A stretch of DNA of 64,000 nucleotides from Guillardia theta CCMP2712 (taxonomy: Eukaryota; Cryptophyceae; Pyrenomonadales; Geminigeraceae), in NCBI RefSeq assembly GCF_000315625.1, contig NW_005434646.1:78993-142992 (forward strand). Direction: 5' to 3'. A program made the translations under genes and the position numbers. This document shows positions 42,291 through 53,069 of this stretch, one piece after another. The stretch's first letter is position 1. Each line of letters begins with the position of its first letter. Under the pieces are notes generated by a model, which was given only the letters and a program-made list of their open reading frames with translations, ran no database searches and was not told where the DNA came from.

Positions 42291-44168
42291 TCATTTGGCT
42301 TCTCCCTGGAGGAGCATATTCAGCAATTTTTCGGATGCGCACAGAAGTAGATATCTACCAAACATGCTTCGAATCTGCATTGCTGGAGCTTTGATTTGAA
42401 TCCAAGTCTTTCCACCATTGACTGTTCTGAAGATCTTCCCCGTTGAGGTTCCTGCAATGATAACATCGGAGCTTGAGATGTACAAGCCAGTCAAACTCTC
42501 ATTTATTCCTGTGGAGTATGAGAATGCACTCATGAAGAAAGCGGTGATTACCAAGTGTATGCTCAACCCATGTACTGTGATTGTAAATCAGCAAGGAACC
42601 AGAGTCTGTTCCCACTAACACCTGCATGCCTGCATTAGCGAGCAACGAGATCGCGAAATAAACCCTAACCCACCTGCATCGTTCCATCAATCCAATTTCG
42701 AATCGCGCAAGATAGAAAATTTTTGCCAACCTGTACAAAGATAAGTGTCGACACTGAGCAGCACAACGTCAAAGACAACAAAATGAGCCATACAATGTGA
42801 TCAAGTTTGATTGGACCACAAGATGACTCTGAAGTGCAATTTGTCCATTCCCAATGAATGTTCTACTCCACAAACCAATGAGTCAAGTGAAAGAAAGTTC
42901 GATGTCACTTGATTTCGTCTACTCACATTGTTGTTGTGGTTGGACACGGGGACAACCCGGAAAATTGTCATAGAAGTACCACAGGCTACCAAGTCACTCA
43001 GTCTATCAGAAGCCTGATGAATACATGTAAACAACAACCACAATTGAGTGTATATCAAAACACAGTGTACCAGTCTCAGCAGAGAGTATTGGATGGAATC
43101 GATACTCTTCAGCCGCAAGTAGTTTGTCTGTCCACTCCAATCTACAGACACTTGGATGGCCGTCCCAAAGCTTCCCACGATGACTCCATTGCTAAAATCG
43201 CTGAATCTTACCCCGTGCCTACAATGCAGTCTATTACAGTTATGCAGAGGCGAACTAGTGGAATTACAGATCGATGTAAGCCGTGTCGTTTGTGACATGA
43301 GTACTGTTCTGCGTGCACAAGCTCCCCTCGCTCGGGCATCTCAAGAAGACCGTATTCCAAGTGCTCATATCTTGAGTAGAAATGAAAGTGCCCTGACAAG
43401 AAAACGTTTGACTGAGCATGCAGCACAATTGCATTGCGACACCTTCTCCCCAACGACGTACGCGGGTCCTGTTGCTTGCATGTAGTAGACACCCAAGAAG
43501 TCCAGAGAAAGTTGTGTGAGGCTCAGCTAGTCAGAAGTCAGAAGCTCTGTTGTTGTTGCCGCACTGCATCTCGACAACACTCACACTTTCCCAGGAGATC
43601 CCATGATTTCTCGTCATGATAGCAGTTCCCCTTGAGCCCACTACCAGACCATTCCTAAGATCCGCGAAGCAGACCTGTCTCGTCTCAGTGCCGATTCATT
43701 CGAGGTCAGATGCACGTACGTCGTTCAGATCGTTAGGTGTAACGCCCGTGCCCTGCAGCTGCCAGGATAACCCTGCATCGCTACTCGCAATGATCTTGCC
43801 TTCTTTTCCCACAGCATGGATCCAAGCGTACCTTTAAAGGTTCGCATAAGGATTGAAGCAAACGAACTGTTGTCCGTGAAGAGACTAAGTAAAACAGAGC
43901 CATCGAGCAGACAATCATCAATGAAGGGCACTACACACCAAACTCATATTCACTTGAACGATATATAAAACCTGCTCGCGAGTTGAGCGTCGTAGAGTTG
44001 AGCCGAGCATCGTTTGTACATCAGGAGTAAAAAAGTGGCTTGGATGAGCAGCATGCGCTGTATTGGAGTAATCGTTCTCAATCTGGACAATTTCAAACGC
44101 ATCGCTGGCTTGATCAGGCAATGAGCTGTTTTTGTTTTCATTTCTTGTCGAACACGGCAAGAAGACAT
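42291..44168 (-). CDS. Ycf48/HCF136-like BNR propeller protein with signal peptide
   Basis: Several exons. The leader (MLLIQATFLLLMYKRCSAQ, from an ATG between 44168 and 44051) is a signal peptide. Repeated blades match the Ycf48/sialidase pattern: WIHAVGKEGKIIASSDAGLSW (43740-43830), FADLRNGLVVGSRGTAI (about 43625-43674), QGTFISTQDMSTW (about 43350-43400), FSDFSNGVIVGSFGTAI (about 43155-43205), VLVGTDSGSLLIYN and GKIFRTVNGGKTW (about 42410). The 45-bp intron 43675-43719 joins NDLND to VCFADLRNG. Ycf48/HCF136 is a luminal PSII assembly factor. This copy lacks a visible Phe-type transit peptide, so it may be a secreted relative instead. Remaining exon limits are approximate. Confidence 0.72.
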
Positions 44169-44818
44169 TTTGTCGCCGTTGTTTGGAGAATCAGAGCAGC
44201 TTTCGGGAGCGATAGTGCATGGGGTCCATCAGAACTCTATTGTACATCTGGCAGCCTTAGCCTCCTCCTCCTCCTCCTCCTCTTGTCCGCCTCTGATTGC
44301 CATCTCGTAGCCCTCCTTCTATGTGCCAGGCTTGTGGCATCCCCGACGATTTGACCTACCCCTACCCCCACTGCCATTTCCCTGTTCTACTACCCGTGGT
44401 GTGCAGCCAACATGTACTTATCTTGGACCCCACCCCTTCCGCTTCTGAGACCACCCCCTGGTAACCCAGTCACGACCCCTGTATCCTTCCTTTGACCGTC
44501 GGGGCGCCGACACAAACGGATAGAAACCTGCTGGCAGCTAAACTGGTTTAAACCAGTTTAAACCGACGGCTGAGTACCTAATCCAGCCCTGAACTAAATT
44601 CGATACGGCCTGGGCTGGCATCATGCCTCCCGGGCCGGCGGGGCGGCCCCGATCGGAGACTGCATACTGCCTGTGTAAGAGAGAGATGCGGCGACTTGCG
44701 GCAGTGTAGGGATGGAACATGGCAATGATAACGATGAAGTGGGAACATGGCATGGTCACAACAGGAAAGTTCAAAGCTTGTTGTCAACTTCATCTTATCC
44801 TTTGAAGACGAGACAGTA
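44169..44818. other. Divergent intergenic region
   Basis: Between the BNR gene (-) and an ankyrin gene (+). Contains CTACCCCTACCCCC at about 44358, the 22-bp palindrome at 44539-44560 and a GC patch (CCCGGGCCGGCGGGGCGG, about 44628). No gene seen. Confidence 0.5.
44539..44560. repeat. Perfect 22-bp palindrome
   Basis: Core AAACTGGTTTAAACCAGTTT with one further complementary base on each side. The half AACCAGTTTAAACC overlaps it downstream, making a TTTAAAC-spaced series. Possible binding site for a dimeric factor in the shared promoter. Confidence 0.85.
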
Positions 44819-46246
44819 ATGCATTCTACGAAGCTGGTACTGGTGGCTCTTCTCTGCCTCTCACACGCACTTGTCCTGAGCCGTTCTGAAAGCGTCCTAG
44901 TACGGTTCGAGGCGTACAGGTATAATCCTCTGCAAGGACCCTTTGCTTCTGCTGCAGACAGACTTGAACGGCAGCTTATGCTTCTCTACGATATGACGGA
45001 CATAGCGGAAGAGTACGACGACAGTGCAGGATCTCCGAGGGATATAGGGTCCTTTCTGAACAGAAGCGCAGCGTACATCTTCAAGACCGCCAAGATTCCT
45101 GAGGTTGTGAAGGAGAGCTTGAATCAAACGAGACTGTGGAACAACATGACAGAGCTGCACGAGACCGTGAGAACTTTCAAGGCCATCCTCCATCACCTCT
45201 CTAAGTCCTCCGTGCCCCCATCAGAGCAAGACCAGTACCTCGCTACCTGCTTCAAGGCTGCTGCGATCCCTGTGCAGGCGAGGCTGAAGGGGCTGCAGGA
45301 GAGGCAGGCAGGCAACAAGCCTACCAAGATTCTCCTGAGCTCCCTGAGCTCCTTCAACAAGACGTTTCCCACGACCCCAAGAGAGGCCATGTTGCGACGG
45401 AGACTACAGCAGAGCAAAGAGCAGTGCAGTCCGCGGGGCATTGGAAGACGTCTGGAGCTGAAGCCTGTCCTGCTGCCTGCTGAGATTCATCAGAAGATGC
45501 TGGTGGAGCAGTTCGAGCTCAGGTTGGCCTACCTGGGGATCGAGAGCTCAAAGATTCAGTTCCCTCAGGAAGACCGCCAAGTCATCAACATCATTGAGGA
45601 AGGGGAAGCATTCGCAGAACTCGTCCGCAACACCAAGGAGCTACCGAGAAACCAGTCCGCGTGGGGCAAGGCAGAGCAGAACATCCTATCATACCATCTA
45701 TGCAAGGCTGCCGCGCTCGGAGACATCGGTACCCTCGAGAAGCTCATCCTCCATGGCGCCAGGGCGTCTTGGGCTTGTCCCCCATGGGGCGACACTCCTT
45801 TACATGCCGCCTGCAGGGCAGGGGAGGGCAAGGCTGCGTCCTTCCTCATCGCCCGTGGAGCCAACCCGCACGCACTGACTGAGATGGAGGGGTGGACCCC
45901 GCTGCACATGGCGAGCGCATCAGGGAACAGAGACCTTGTGGAGCTCCTCCTGCGTATTGGATCGCGTGTGACGCTGCAGGGTCCTCCCCCCTTCGACCTT
46001 AATGCGTTCGACTGCGCAATCGTGAATGGCATCGACAGGAGTGACCCTGTGGTCATCCGCCTTCAGAACACGTTAGAAAATGTGCTGGGGAGGAGGGACA
46101 TTCCGACATGGGAGGAGAGGATGTTGCAGGAGAAGAAGCAGAAGGATTTAGAGTTGAAGCAGATGAAGATGGGGATCCAGGTGAGGAGGCCGAGCATATT
46201 GACCTGCAGGATGATCTTCACTGAGCGGGTTGCAGACTCATGCTAG
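44819..46246 (+). CDS. Secreted-route ankyrin-repeat protein
   Basis: Start at ATG 44819, giving a signal peptide MHSTKLVLVALLCLSHALVLS; a frame further upstream has no better start. Residues 30-300 are helical with several NxT/S sequons (NQT, NMT, NRS). Ankyrin units follow near 45680-45960: LCKAAALGDIGTLEKLILHG, DTPLHAACRAGEGKAASFL, GWTPLHMASASGNRDLVELL. The C-terminal part (MLQEKKQKDLELKQMKMG) is coiled coil. The frame stops at 46246; a splice after GIQ at 46180 to an exon ending at 46533 is possible, but the phases did not fit cleanly, so I keep the simple end. Confidence 0.8.
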   Translation: MHSTKLVLVALLCLSHALVLSRSESVLVRFEAYRYNPLQGPFASAADRLERQLMLLYDMTDIAEEYDDSAGSPRDIGSFLNRSAAYIFKTAKIPEVVKESLNQTRLWNNMTELHETVRTFKAILHHLSKSSVPPSEQDQYLATCFKAAAIPVQARLKGLQERQAGNKPTKILLSSLSSFNKTFPTTPREAMLRRRLQQSKEQCSPRGIGRRLELKPVLLPAEIHQKMLVEQFELRLAYLGIESSKIQFPQEDRQVINIIEEGEAFAELVRNTKELPRNQSAWGKAEQNILSYHLCKAAALGDIGTLEKLILHGARASWACPPWGDTPLHAACRAGEGKAASFLIARGANPHALTEMEGWTPLHMASASGNRDLVELLLRIGSRVTLQGPPPFDLNAFDCAIVNGIDRSDPVVIRLQNTLENVLGRRDIPTWEERMLQEKKQKDLELKQMKMGIQVRRPSILTCRMIFTERVADSC

Positions 46247-46690
46247 GATCATTCCCAATATGCATGTGCATGTTGACTCAAACCTTCAAGATCGAAAGAG
46301 GTTTTCCCTTAGAACTTCATTCCCTCGCTTTTGCTCACACTCGTTGCAGCTATCTTTATCATAGGCGAACTTTGTTGGACAGCATGCAGACGCAAGAATA
46401 TGACCGTTCAGATCGCAGCAATAGGATTAGCGTGCTGCACGGCGAAAAGAGGGAAGAGAATCCTTCGAACTTCACACTAGGGCCTTCAAAGACCCAAGAG
46501 ATGGAATTCGACACATCAGACGACCTGCTATGAGGGAGTAAATCATGCTGTTATGCTGGGTGTCTTGTCACAAAGCGACATCTTCTTTTCCTTACGGTAC
46601 TTGTTGAATCTTTACAGAACTTGAACTTTAGATTGGATTGTTTAAAGTGAGAAACTCATGATCGATCGCCTAGTCCCTTGCGTTGTCCTC
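46247..46690. other. Convergent intergenic region
   Basis: Contains an open frame to 46533 that may be a last exon of the ankyrin gene (TQEYDRSDRSNRISVLHGEK, then a stop). Otherwise nothing seen. Confidence 0.4.
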
Positions 46691-48047
46691 TCAGAGCGTT
46701 AACTTGGACTTCCTGGACGACGTGCGAGTCCAGGCCTGTGTGGCCCACAGCTTGAGCTTGTTCTGATGTCCTGCCTTCACCACCCCCATGGCCTTGAATC
46801 TGCAGTGTCGTGAGCCGATCGAGACAAACGAGGGGGTAGCAACAACAAATGACAGGATGGGTGAGGGAAGGGAGTGGTTGGGGGAGGAGGGTGTGGCATC
46901 GCAAAAATGAAACCAGGGAGAGGAAGGAGGAAGGAGATACAAGAGAAGGGCAGACAACAGAGCACTCACTGCTCATTGCTGCAGATGCTCAACGATTCCA
47001 TATCCATCTCCTCCTCCTCAAACCTTCTGACAACCTCCTCCCCGAGACCAAGATTCCTGATCCACTGACCGATCTTGTCGATCCCCATGTTGACAACAGG
47101 AGTCAGCGCTGGTCCGACGTCTTCTGCAGAGACAGGTCAAGAGAAGCGCCATGAGCGGAACGAGCACAAGACCTTGAGGGAGAGACTGAGAATGCCCGTC
47201 CATGGTGGCAGGAGGGACAACGGAGGGAATTTCTGGCATTCCTCCTGCATTGCTTCCTCCCTTCATCTTCCTGACTTTGTCCTTGGAGAAGTATGCCCTA
47301 GTTTCCACGCAGTTGCGAAGCATCGCAATGTCGTACTTGCGGTCGGGGTCGTTGTTGTACTGCCCGTCAGGGTGAGCCTTGATCTGTTCCACAAGGTCCG
47401 TGAGGTCTCGCATGCTCATCTTTCCCGATGTATTCGGATACACAATGGCCAAAGGCTTCTCTGTGCGCCGCCTTCCATCCTTCGGTGGGCGACCAGGTTG
47501 TGATGAAGGATGGAAATGGGCGATGGCGAAAGTAAAAACACTCGTTGAGAAGGCTTCTTCTCCCAACTGAGAGACTGCCAGGTTGCTTCTTGCTGCTGTC
47601 GAGCAGGACTGCATCATCAGCGTTTCACACTTGCCCTTGAAGATGGCAGCGGCTTGCTGCTCTGAAGTAGCGGGTTCTTCCGAGAACTGATCCCGGTTCA
47701 AGGGGGGGCCTCGCTTCTTCTTCTCGCCCCTCATAGACTCATCAAGCCTGTCTATCTCTGACTGTCGCTTTTGAGGCAATCCACCATCCTCCATGTCTTC
47801 GTCCTTCTCGAGGGACGTGTCATCGATCCCCGACTGGTTCTTCTCACCCTCACGCTCCTGCTCCTGCTGGTGGACCGTTCCCTGAACTCGTCGCTGCAGC
47901 TCGTTGACCGGACTCCCCTACTTCACCAGCATCATCTGCAGCATCCTGCCTTCCGTTCGCTCCCACTCCCCCTGCTGCTCCTGCCACTGCCGCCGCTCCT
48001 TCCCCCCCCCCTCCTCCTCCTCCTCCTCCTCCCCTCTGGGCCTGCAT
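46691..48047 (-). CDS. SAM-domain protein with poly-Gly N-terminus
   Basis: Four exons: 47967-48047, 47173-47917, 46970-47123, 46691-46799. They total 1089 nt (362 aa); introns are 49, 49 and 170 bp. N-terminus MQAQR followed by ten Gly (a (TCC)n tract). Coiled coil SPVNELQRRVQGTVHQQEQE, then a basic-acidic middle. A C-terminal SAM domain is spread over two exons: IGQWIRNLGLGEEVVRRFEE, MDMESLSICSNEQ, then FKAMGVVKAGHQNKLKLW. SAM domains mediate homo- or hetero-oligomers and are common in signalling scaffolds. The middle (residues about 100-190: DIAMLRNCVETRAYFSKDKV, NTSGKMSMRDLTDL) is conserved-looking but unrecognised. Confidence 0.82.
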
Positions 48048-48399
48048 GACTTAAATTTTAACTCTTCGAGCTCTCCGCGTTTCTGGCCACCCCCACCCCC
48101 TCCTGTTAGACCACCCCATCTCTTACCACAAATTGCTTTAAAAGGAACCCCGTCCGTTGAACAATTCGGAGGCACCCGGTCACCCAGTCACCGTGGCCGG
48201 ACTCAGTGACTCCCGAGCCTCCGGTGCCGGGCCTCTCTCATAGACGGTACTGAGCCTCGGAGCACTCAGCCGGGCTCAGTTGGGCTTGAGCTATCGTGTG
48301 ACTATCCTGATTGTCCTCGTACTGATCTTTACTCTGTGACTAGTCACTGAGTGGAGGAGGCCCGGAAGAAACATCATTTATCGAGTCACTGAGTCAAGT
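48048..48399. other. Intergenic
   Basis: Between two leftward genes. Contains CACCCCC runs (48087-48101), CGGACTCAGTGACTC at about 48198, and AGTCACTGAGT at about 48342 and 48384. No gene seen. Confidence 0.5.
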
Positions 48400-50405
48400 T
48401 CATAAGTCCTCCGCTGCGAGGCGAAGCCTCTGCAGCTCCTCCCCATCCTTCCCTGCCCTCTTCCGCTTCCTGTGATCACCGTCAGCACTGGCGTGACGCG
48501 CGCAGGACATAGAATGCATTGCCTTCGCAGCCTCCACTGCTGGCATTTGATTGTGACCCACATAACAAACGACGCACTGAATATTCCTCCTACGAGCGAG
48601 CCAGCAACGAATCTGAGATATTGTGAGCGACTAGTCTTTCTCCCTCCTCCTTGACATGACTTACGGGTCGTTGAATATGTCGATTGTAGGAAAATCCCCC
48701 CAGAGGAAGCTCAGTCCGATCTAGAGCATGGATGTCAGCCTCGCCGCCTCCTCCTATTCCACTCAAAGAGCACAGGACCTCCTCGTCCTGAAGCCACTGC
48801 ACAAGTTCTGCGAGCACGCAAGGTCAGCAATCTTCAGCGAGAGCTCAAAGTTTTACCCTGCATGTTGCACTGTCTCGACTTATCCTTGGCGTAGCAAAGC
48901 ATCGGGTTATCAGCGCTCCAGCGAGCAGAAGACAAGGACAAGACACTATCACTCAGTTAGCAGCGAAATCTCGCAGGTTGTCTGTGTTACCTGAGAGACA
49001 TCTTGCTGCTCATCTGTACAGTCAAAAGTCAGATCACGCGACTTTACATCAAGTGAGAGGACCGTCTGAGGAAACCATGAAGAGTTGAGGTAGTTCCACT
49101 CCTCGTTCTCCTCGGACTCTGCGAGTGACAGGGCCCATTCTTCAACAACAGTGCTTCTCAGAAAGAAGAAAACTTCGGTCCCAACTTCTCTCAGACTCCA
49201 GGAGCCCTCCTCCTTCAAGCTGTTGAAATCCAACCTTTCATCCCCCTCCATCGCACGCCATGATGCTTCAGTCGATCTGCGACCTTCCTTCGGTGTTTTG
49301 GGAGCTTTGTGTGAAGTTTTACGAGCCAGACTCCCAGTAAGATTGTACTGAGTCGAATTCTGAAAGACCTGCCAGAAAAAGCCTCAGAAAACTTCAAATT
49401 TGATCACACAGAATAACAAATTCAAAGCAAAGAGGTCACCTCGCAAGACGAGTGCTGGAGGTTGCAAAATCCCGCAAACTCGATCTGCCAATTTGCCTGC
49501 TGCATCCTAATATTGATCAGCTCGAGAGCGTACTTGACAGCTCCTACAAAGGAAACGAGGACTTCTTCCTTGCTGAATGTGTTCATATTTACATTGATGA
49601 GCTGGATCGCACAACTGACAAAGGCCCCTGATACATCGATGGCTACAGGAGCAAGTGACGCATTCGTCCAGTTTCCTGAAGTTATGTTACTCGTTAAGTT
49701 GTAGACGGTCTTGTTGGCCATGGAGATGTTATGAGATGGAGGAAGGGTGTTGTTCACTCCCATAGAGGCGTTTTCCCAATGTTGCCCGTGCTCATTCGAA
49801 GCAGGAAGGGTTTCATTCCTCGAGGAGCATTTCAATTCGCTGGTGAGATTTTCATATGATGGCACAGCAACAAACACATGCAGAGAGTCGTTCTCCTGCA
49901 TACATGTCTGCAAAGAAAGAGTGTAATACGAACCCGAGCTCTGAGCAGCCTGGTGTTCCACTGCCACAAGGCACGTCTGCTCCTTGTCCCTCATGTGTAA
50001 ATTGCCGACTGAGTCAACACAGAACGTCTGTGCTTCACTTGCATTGCACGGAGCAAGCTCCAAAGTAGCGTCTGATGTGTTTACCACCCGAAGACAGTCC
50101 GGCCCCTGAGATCCCAGCATTACCATACTGTTCTTGAACGTGACATGCTCTTGTGCGACCGACTGGTTGCCACACTGCAACAAGTGTACGCCAGCATAGC
50201 TTGCAGTCCAGTTGCTCGCGGTCTGGTCGATGCAGAGAAAGCTGCTGTCAGCCTTCAACCCAATATTGAAAGAATCCTGTGATGACTCTTTCGTCGCGTT
50301 CCCTACACCCGAGTCATCCCTCCTCGCGCTGAAGGAAGCAGAGCATGTGAAGATGTTTGCTATCCCAAGCGCAGCGAACAAGAGAGATTGGCTACGAGTC
50401 TTCAT
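48400..50405 (-). CDS. Secreted Asn-rich protein, ricin-B-like region possible
   Basis: Exon 1 49440-50405, exon 2 48991-49368 (71-bp intron), then two or three small exons to a stop at 48400. ATG 50405 gives a signal peptide (MKTRSQSLLFAALGIANIFTCSA). The first 200 residues have paired Cys and CxxxxN patterns (FLCIDQTASNWTASYAGVH, CLRVVNTSDATLELAPC, CLVAVEHQ, LSLQTCMQEND), which loosely resemble a ricin-B lectin trefoil. NxS/T sequons are very dense (over ten in residues 190-290). Exon 2 joins as VFQNSTQYNLTGSLARK and WRAMEGDERLDFNSLKEE. The tail is basic (RKRKRAGKDGEELQRL). Function unknown; exon limits below 48990 are uncertain. Confidence 0.65.
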
Positions 50406-50501
50406 GTCCTTACAGCAGACTAGAAACACTCCCTATGAGCTCACGAACGATGCACCCACATGCGACAGGAACGCGGGAGGATCAAGCTCCACTTCCCCTT
50501 C

Positions 50502-50935
50502 TCACCAGTCAATCTGCATCAGGCTCACCCCACCAAACTTCACAGATGAACTCTCCAACGCTTTCAAGTCACTTGTGTGACATCTGCATGGCGTCCGAAC
50601 TCGCTGCTCAGTACGGAGAGGATCTGGAGATCGCGTCAGCTAAGAAAGTGATCTTCTCCAACAATAGGAGAACAAGACAAGAACGAGCGGATGCAATTGG
50701 TTCCTAAGGGCACAAATAAAAGGATTCAACACAGTGATGTATCCTACCCTCCACCGAAAGCTTCTTTCTCTACCCTCCTGTTGTTTAGTCTACTCATAAA
50801 CCCATTCTCATTCTGAATCTGCAGCAGCATTCCATACCAGCACAGCTTCCTGAATCTCTTGGAAAGCCTCATAACATTGTTGCGCTCTTCTATGCATGGT
50901 TTCACTCCCTCGCTCTTCTGCTCTCTGCTCGTCAT
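50502..50935 (-). CDS. Possible small spliced gene, about 85 aa
   Basis: Start at ATG 50935 (MTSREQKSEGVKPC), continuing as helix NVMRLSKRFRKLCWYGMLLQ up to a donor after KEAFGG near 50749. A second piece, DLKALESSSVKFGGVSLMQ, runs to a stop at 50502. The intron would be about 180 bp, long for this region, and the acceptor is weak. Not a recognised family. It would end about 100 bp before the next leftward gene. Confidence 0.3.
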
Positions 50936-51197
50936 CCTCCCCTCCCATCACCAGCTCCCTGTGCCATCGGAAAGCAGCATCGGGGGAGAAGGAAATCCAG
51001 GAAGGGGTGGGTACTAGAATAGGTGCGTGAGCGGTTCAATGATGGGGTAGGGGGTCCTTCTCTATACCTCCATCGCCTTCTACCGAACCGGGGGAAATTG
51101 TCAATCTATTTAGCTAAACACATAAAAGAAAGTGATGAGCTAAAAGAATTATTAACGGGACTGATGGGGGAGTTGGTCCCCGATTGTTGCCTTGGCC
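50936..51197. other. Intergenic
   Basis: Contains GGGTACT and GGGGTAGGGGG motifs (51010-51055) and an AT-rich stretch before the ATG at 51198. No gene seen. Confidence 0.4.
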
Positions 51198-52956
51198 ATG
51201 GCAGCAGCAGCAGGGTTAGCGGGAGTTGTGGCGATGGTGGTAGGCGGATACTTGAGATCTCATGCCGAGAAGAAGAAGAAACAAACGATGATGATCATGC
51301 ACACTCCCCGCTCAAACGTGAGGCCAACACCTCGAGTACAAGTTCCTTGCTGAACTAGAACTCTTTCACAGGTGCGAGATGTGTGGGTGAAAATGGAGCA
51401 GCTTGAGATGGAGGAGGAGCATGTGAGAGGGAGGAAGAGACACGATTTGATGAAACCTATGGAGTACGTCAAAGTGGTGAGGAGGCGGAGAGATTCATGG
51501 CATGAGTCCCCCTCACACAACCTGCTCGCAGGTTGGGGAAACTTGGGCGAGACCCAACGAGGCTGTGCCAGACAGATTTGGGAAGATGCATGTGAAGAGC
51601 CGTGGATGAAGAAAATCCAACACTCACAGGGAATTATCCAGGTAGCAATCTTGGATGAAATCGTTGAAGTCTGTCAAAAAGTTAGATGTGAAGGTAAATC
51701 CGAGAGAATATCGTAGGAACGACTGAGCTCGCTACCAGGGAAGAATGTTTACTCTGTTGACAACATGAACTGTGGGAAATGCTCCTGGTATCAAGATGAG
51801 ACGGTGTGGAAACACACAGCCCCAAGGGATCTTGTTTCACCTAGGACTCTCGTAGGTCTTGTCCAAGAAAAGGCGAGGCGGAGACTTGTACTTGCGTGAT
51901 CCAAGTATGGCAGCGCAGAACTCAAGGAGAGAGTTGCAGGCCCTCGAACATGACATTGTGATGTTATCCTTCTTACATATCAGAGTGCTCACTGCATCCC
52001 AGGTGGAGCGATCAACTATCCAGCTACAAGGAAAGGTCGAAGCATGTAGGGAGATTTTGAAGGCTTTGAATCGCAAGGTAAGGAACACTGCCTTAGCGGT
52101 GAGGAGTAACCAGACATGAAGTCTCAGAAGTCTGTCAGTGAACTTTGCGAGAAGTGGGAGGTGATGTTTGTTACTGTGATGTCTCTTGTTCATGATCCTC
52201 TGAACAGGCGACCTTGAGACATAAATATGGTGGACTAATTTTTGTATTTTTTGTGTTAGCTTCAAATTTCCTTGTATTTCTTGTGTTTGCTCACCATGAC
52301 GCTCCTTGTAGACGCACTTCAACGGAATCCTGACGATATCAACTGCATCAAGATAGAAGAGTCCGTCTCTCTGAATCATCTCTTCGTTGACAACTCCTCC
52401 AAGTGGAGGTACAGTCATCGTTGGCTGTTGCAGTCCTCATACCCAACTAGGCCGTCCAATAGCGAAAGCAGCTACAGGAACGCTTACTTGCCCAATGAGA
52501 CGATGCCTCCCCCGGTGCTGGGCGAGCTCTGGCTCTGCTTGACTCGCTTCCCATCTGAATCTCCTGCAGATCATAGTCGGAACCAGGGAGGAGGAAAAGG
52601 TAATTCCCATGGGCAGACCTTTGTTCTTTTGCGGATATGTCGGTACTGAACCAACTCCCCTCGGACGACGACTGGTAGATCGGCAGTACTTCCTCCTCCT
52701 GCACCTGTGACACTCGGCAGGTGTTCAAGGCCATGCGCGATGATTCAAAGCCTGCCATCTGCGAATATGGCACGGAGGAGGAGGTGAGGAGGGTATGAGG
52801 GAGAGGTGAAGAAATAACAGCCAGCAGGTGCTGGACAAGATGCGGGCAGAGTCAGCTAAGTCGCTCCGACTAGGGAACATGTTGTGGTGGACGGGTTGTA
52901 GCTTCGCCGCTATGTCTGTCTACATGTACTTCAAGGGAAGGCGAGATAGGCGCTGA
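51198..52956 (+). CDS. Coiled-coil protein with N- and C-terminal membrane segments
   Basis: Multi-exon. Exon 1 51198-51317 (MAAAAGLAGVVAMVVGGYL, a hydrophobic N-terminus, then HAEKKKKQT); 54-bp intron; exon 2 from 51372 (VRDVWVKMEQLEMEEEHV). Later joins: EVCQK to ERLSSLPGKNVYSVDN, NCGKCSWYQDET (CxxC) to VLSKKRRGGDLYLRDPS, and coiled coil SRRELQALEHDIVMLSFLH. The final exons give IIVGTREEEK, VFKAMRDDSKPAICEYGTEE and VLDKMRAESAKSLRLGNMLW, then a TM-like stretch and GRRDRR at the stop (52954-52956). The hydrophobic ends with a coiled middle suggest an organelle membrane protein. No family recognised. Some internal exon limits are provisional, and a 193-codon antisense frame overlaps it. Confidence 0.6.
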
Positions 52957-53069
52957 AGTCGGTGAAATTCAACTGGGGAGAGAATGAAGGTCCTTACGCA
53001 CTCCTCCACACTCGAATCATCCTCACAGGCCTTTCGTCTGTGTAGTTTACTCTCCTTTAAGAGCCGTCC

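Noticed and set aside
51837-52418. 193-codon leftward frame
   Set aside because: It overlaps several + strand exons that join cleanly; no family motif or signal in the leftward product.
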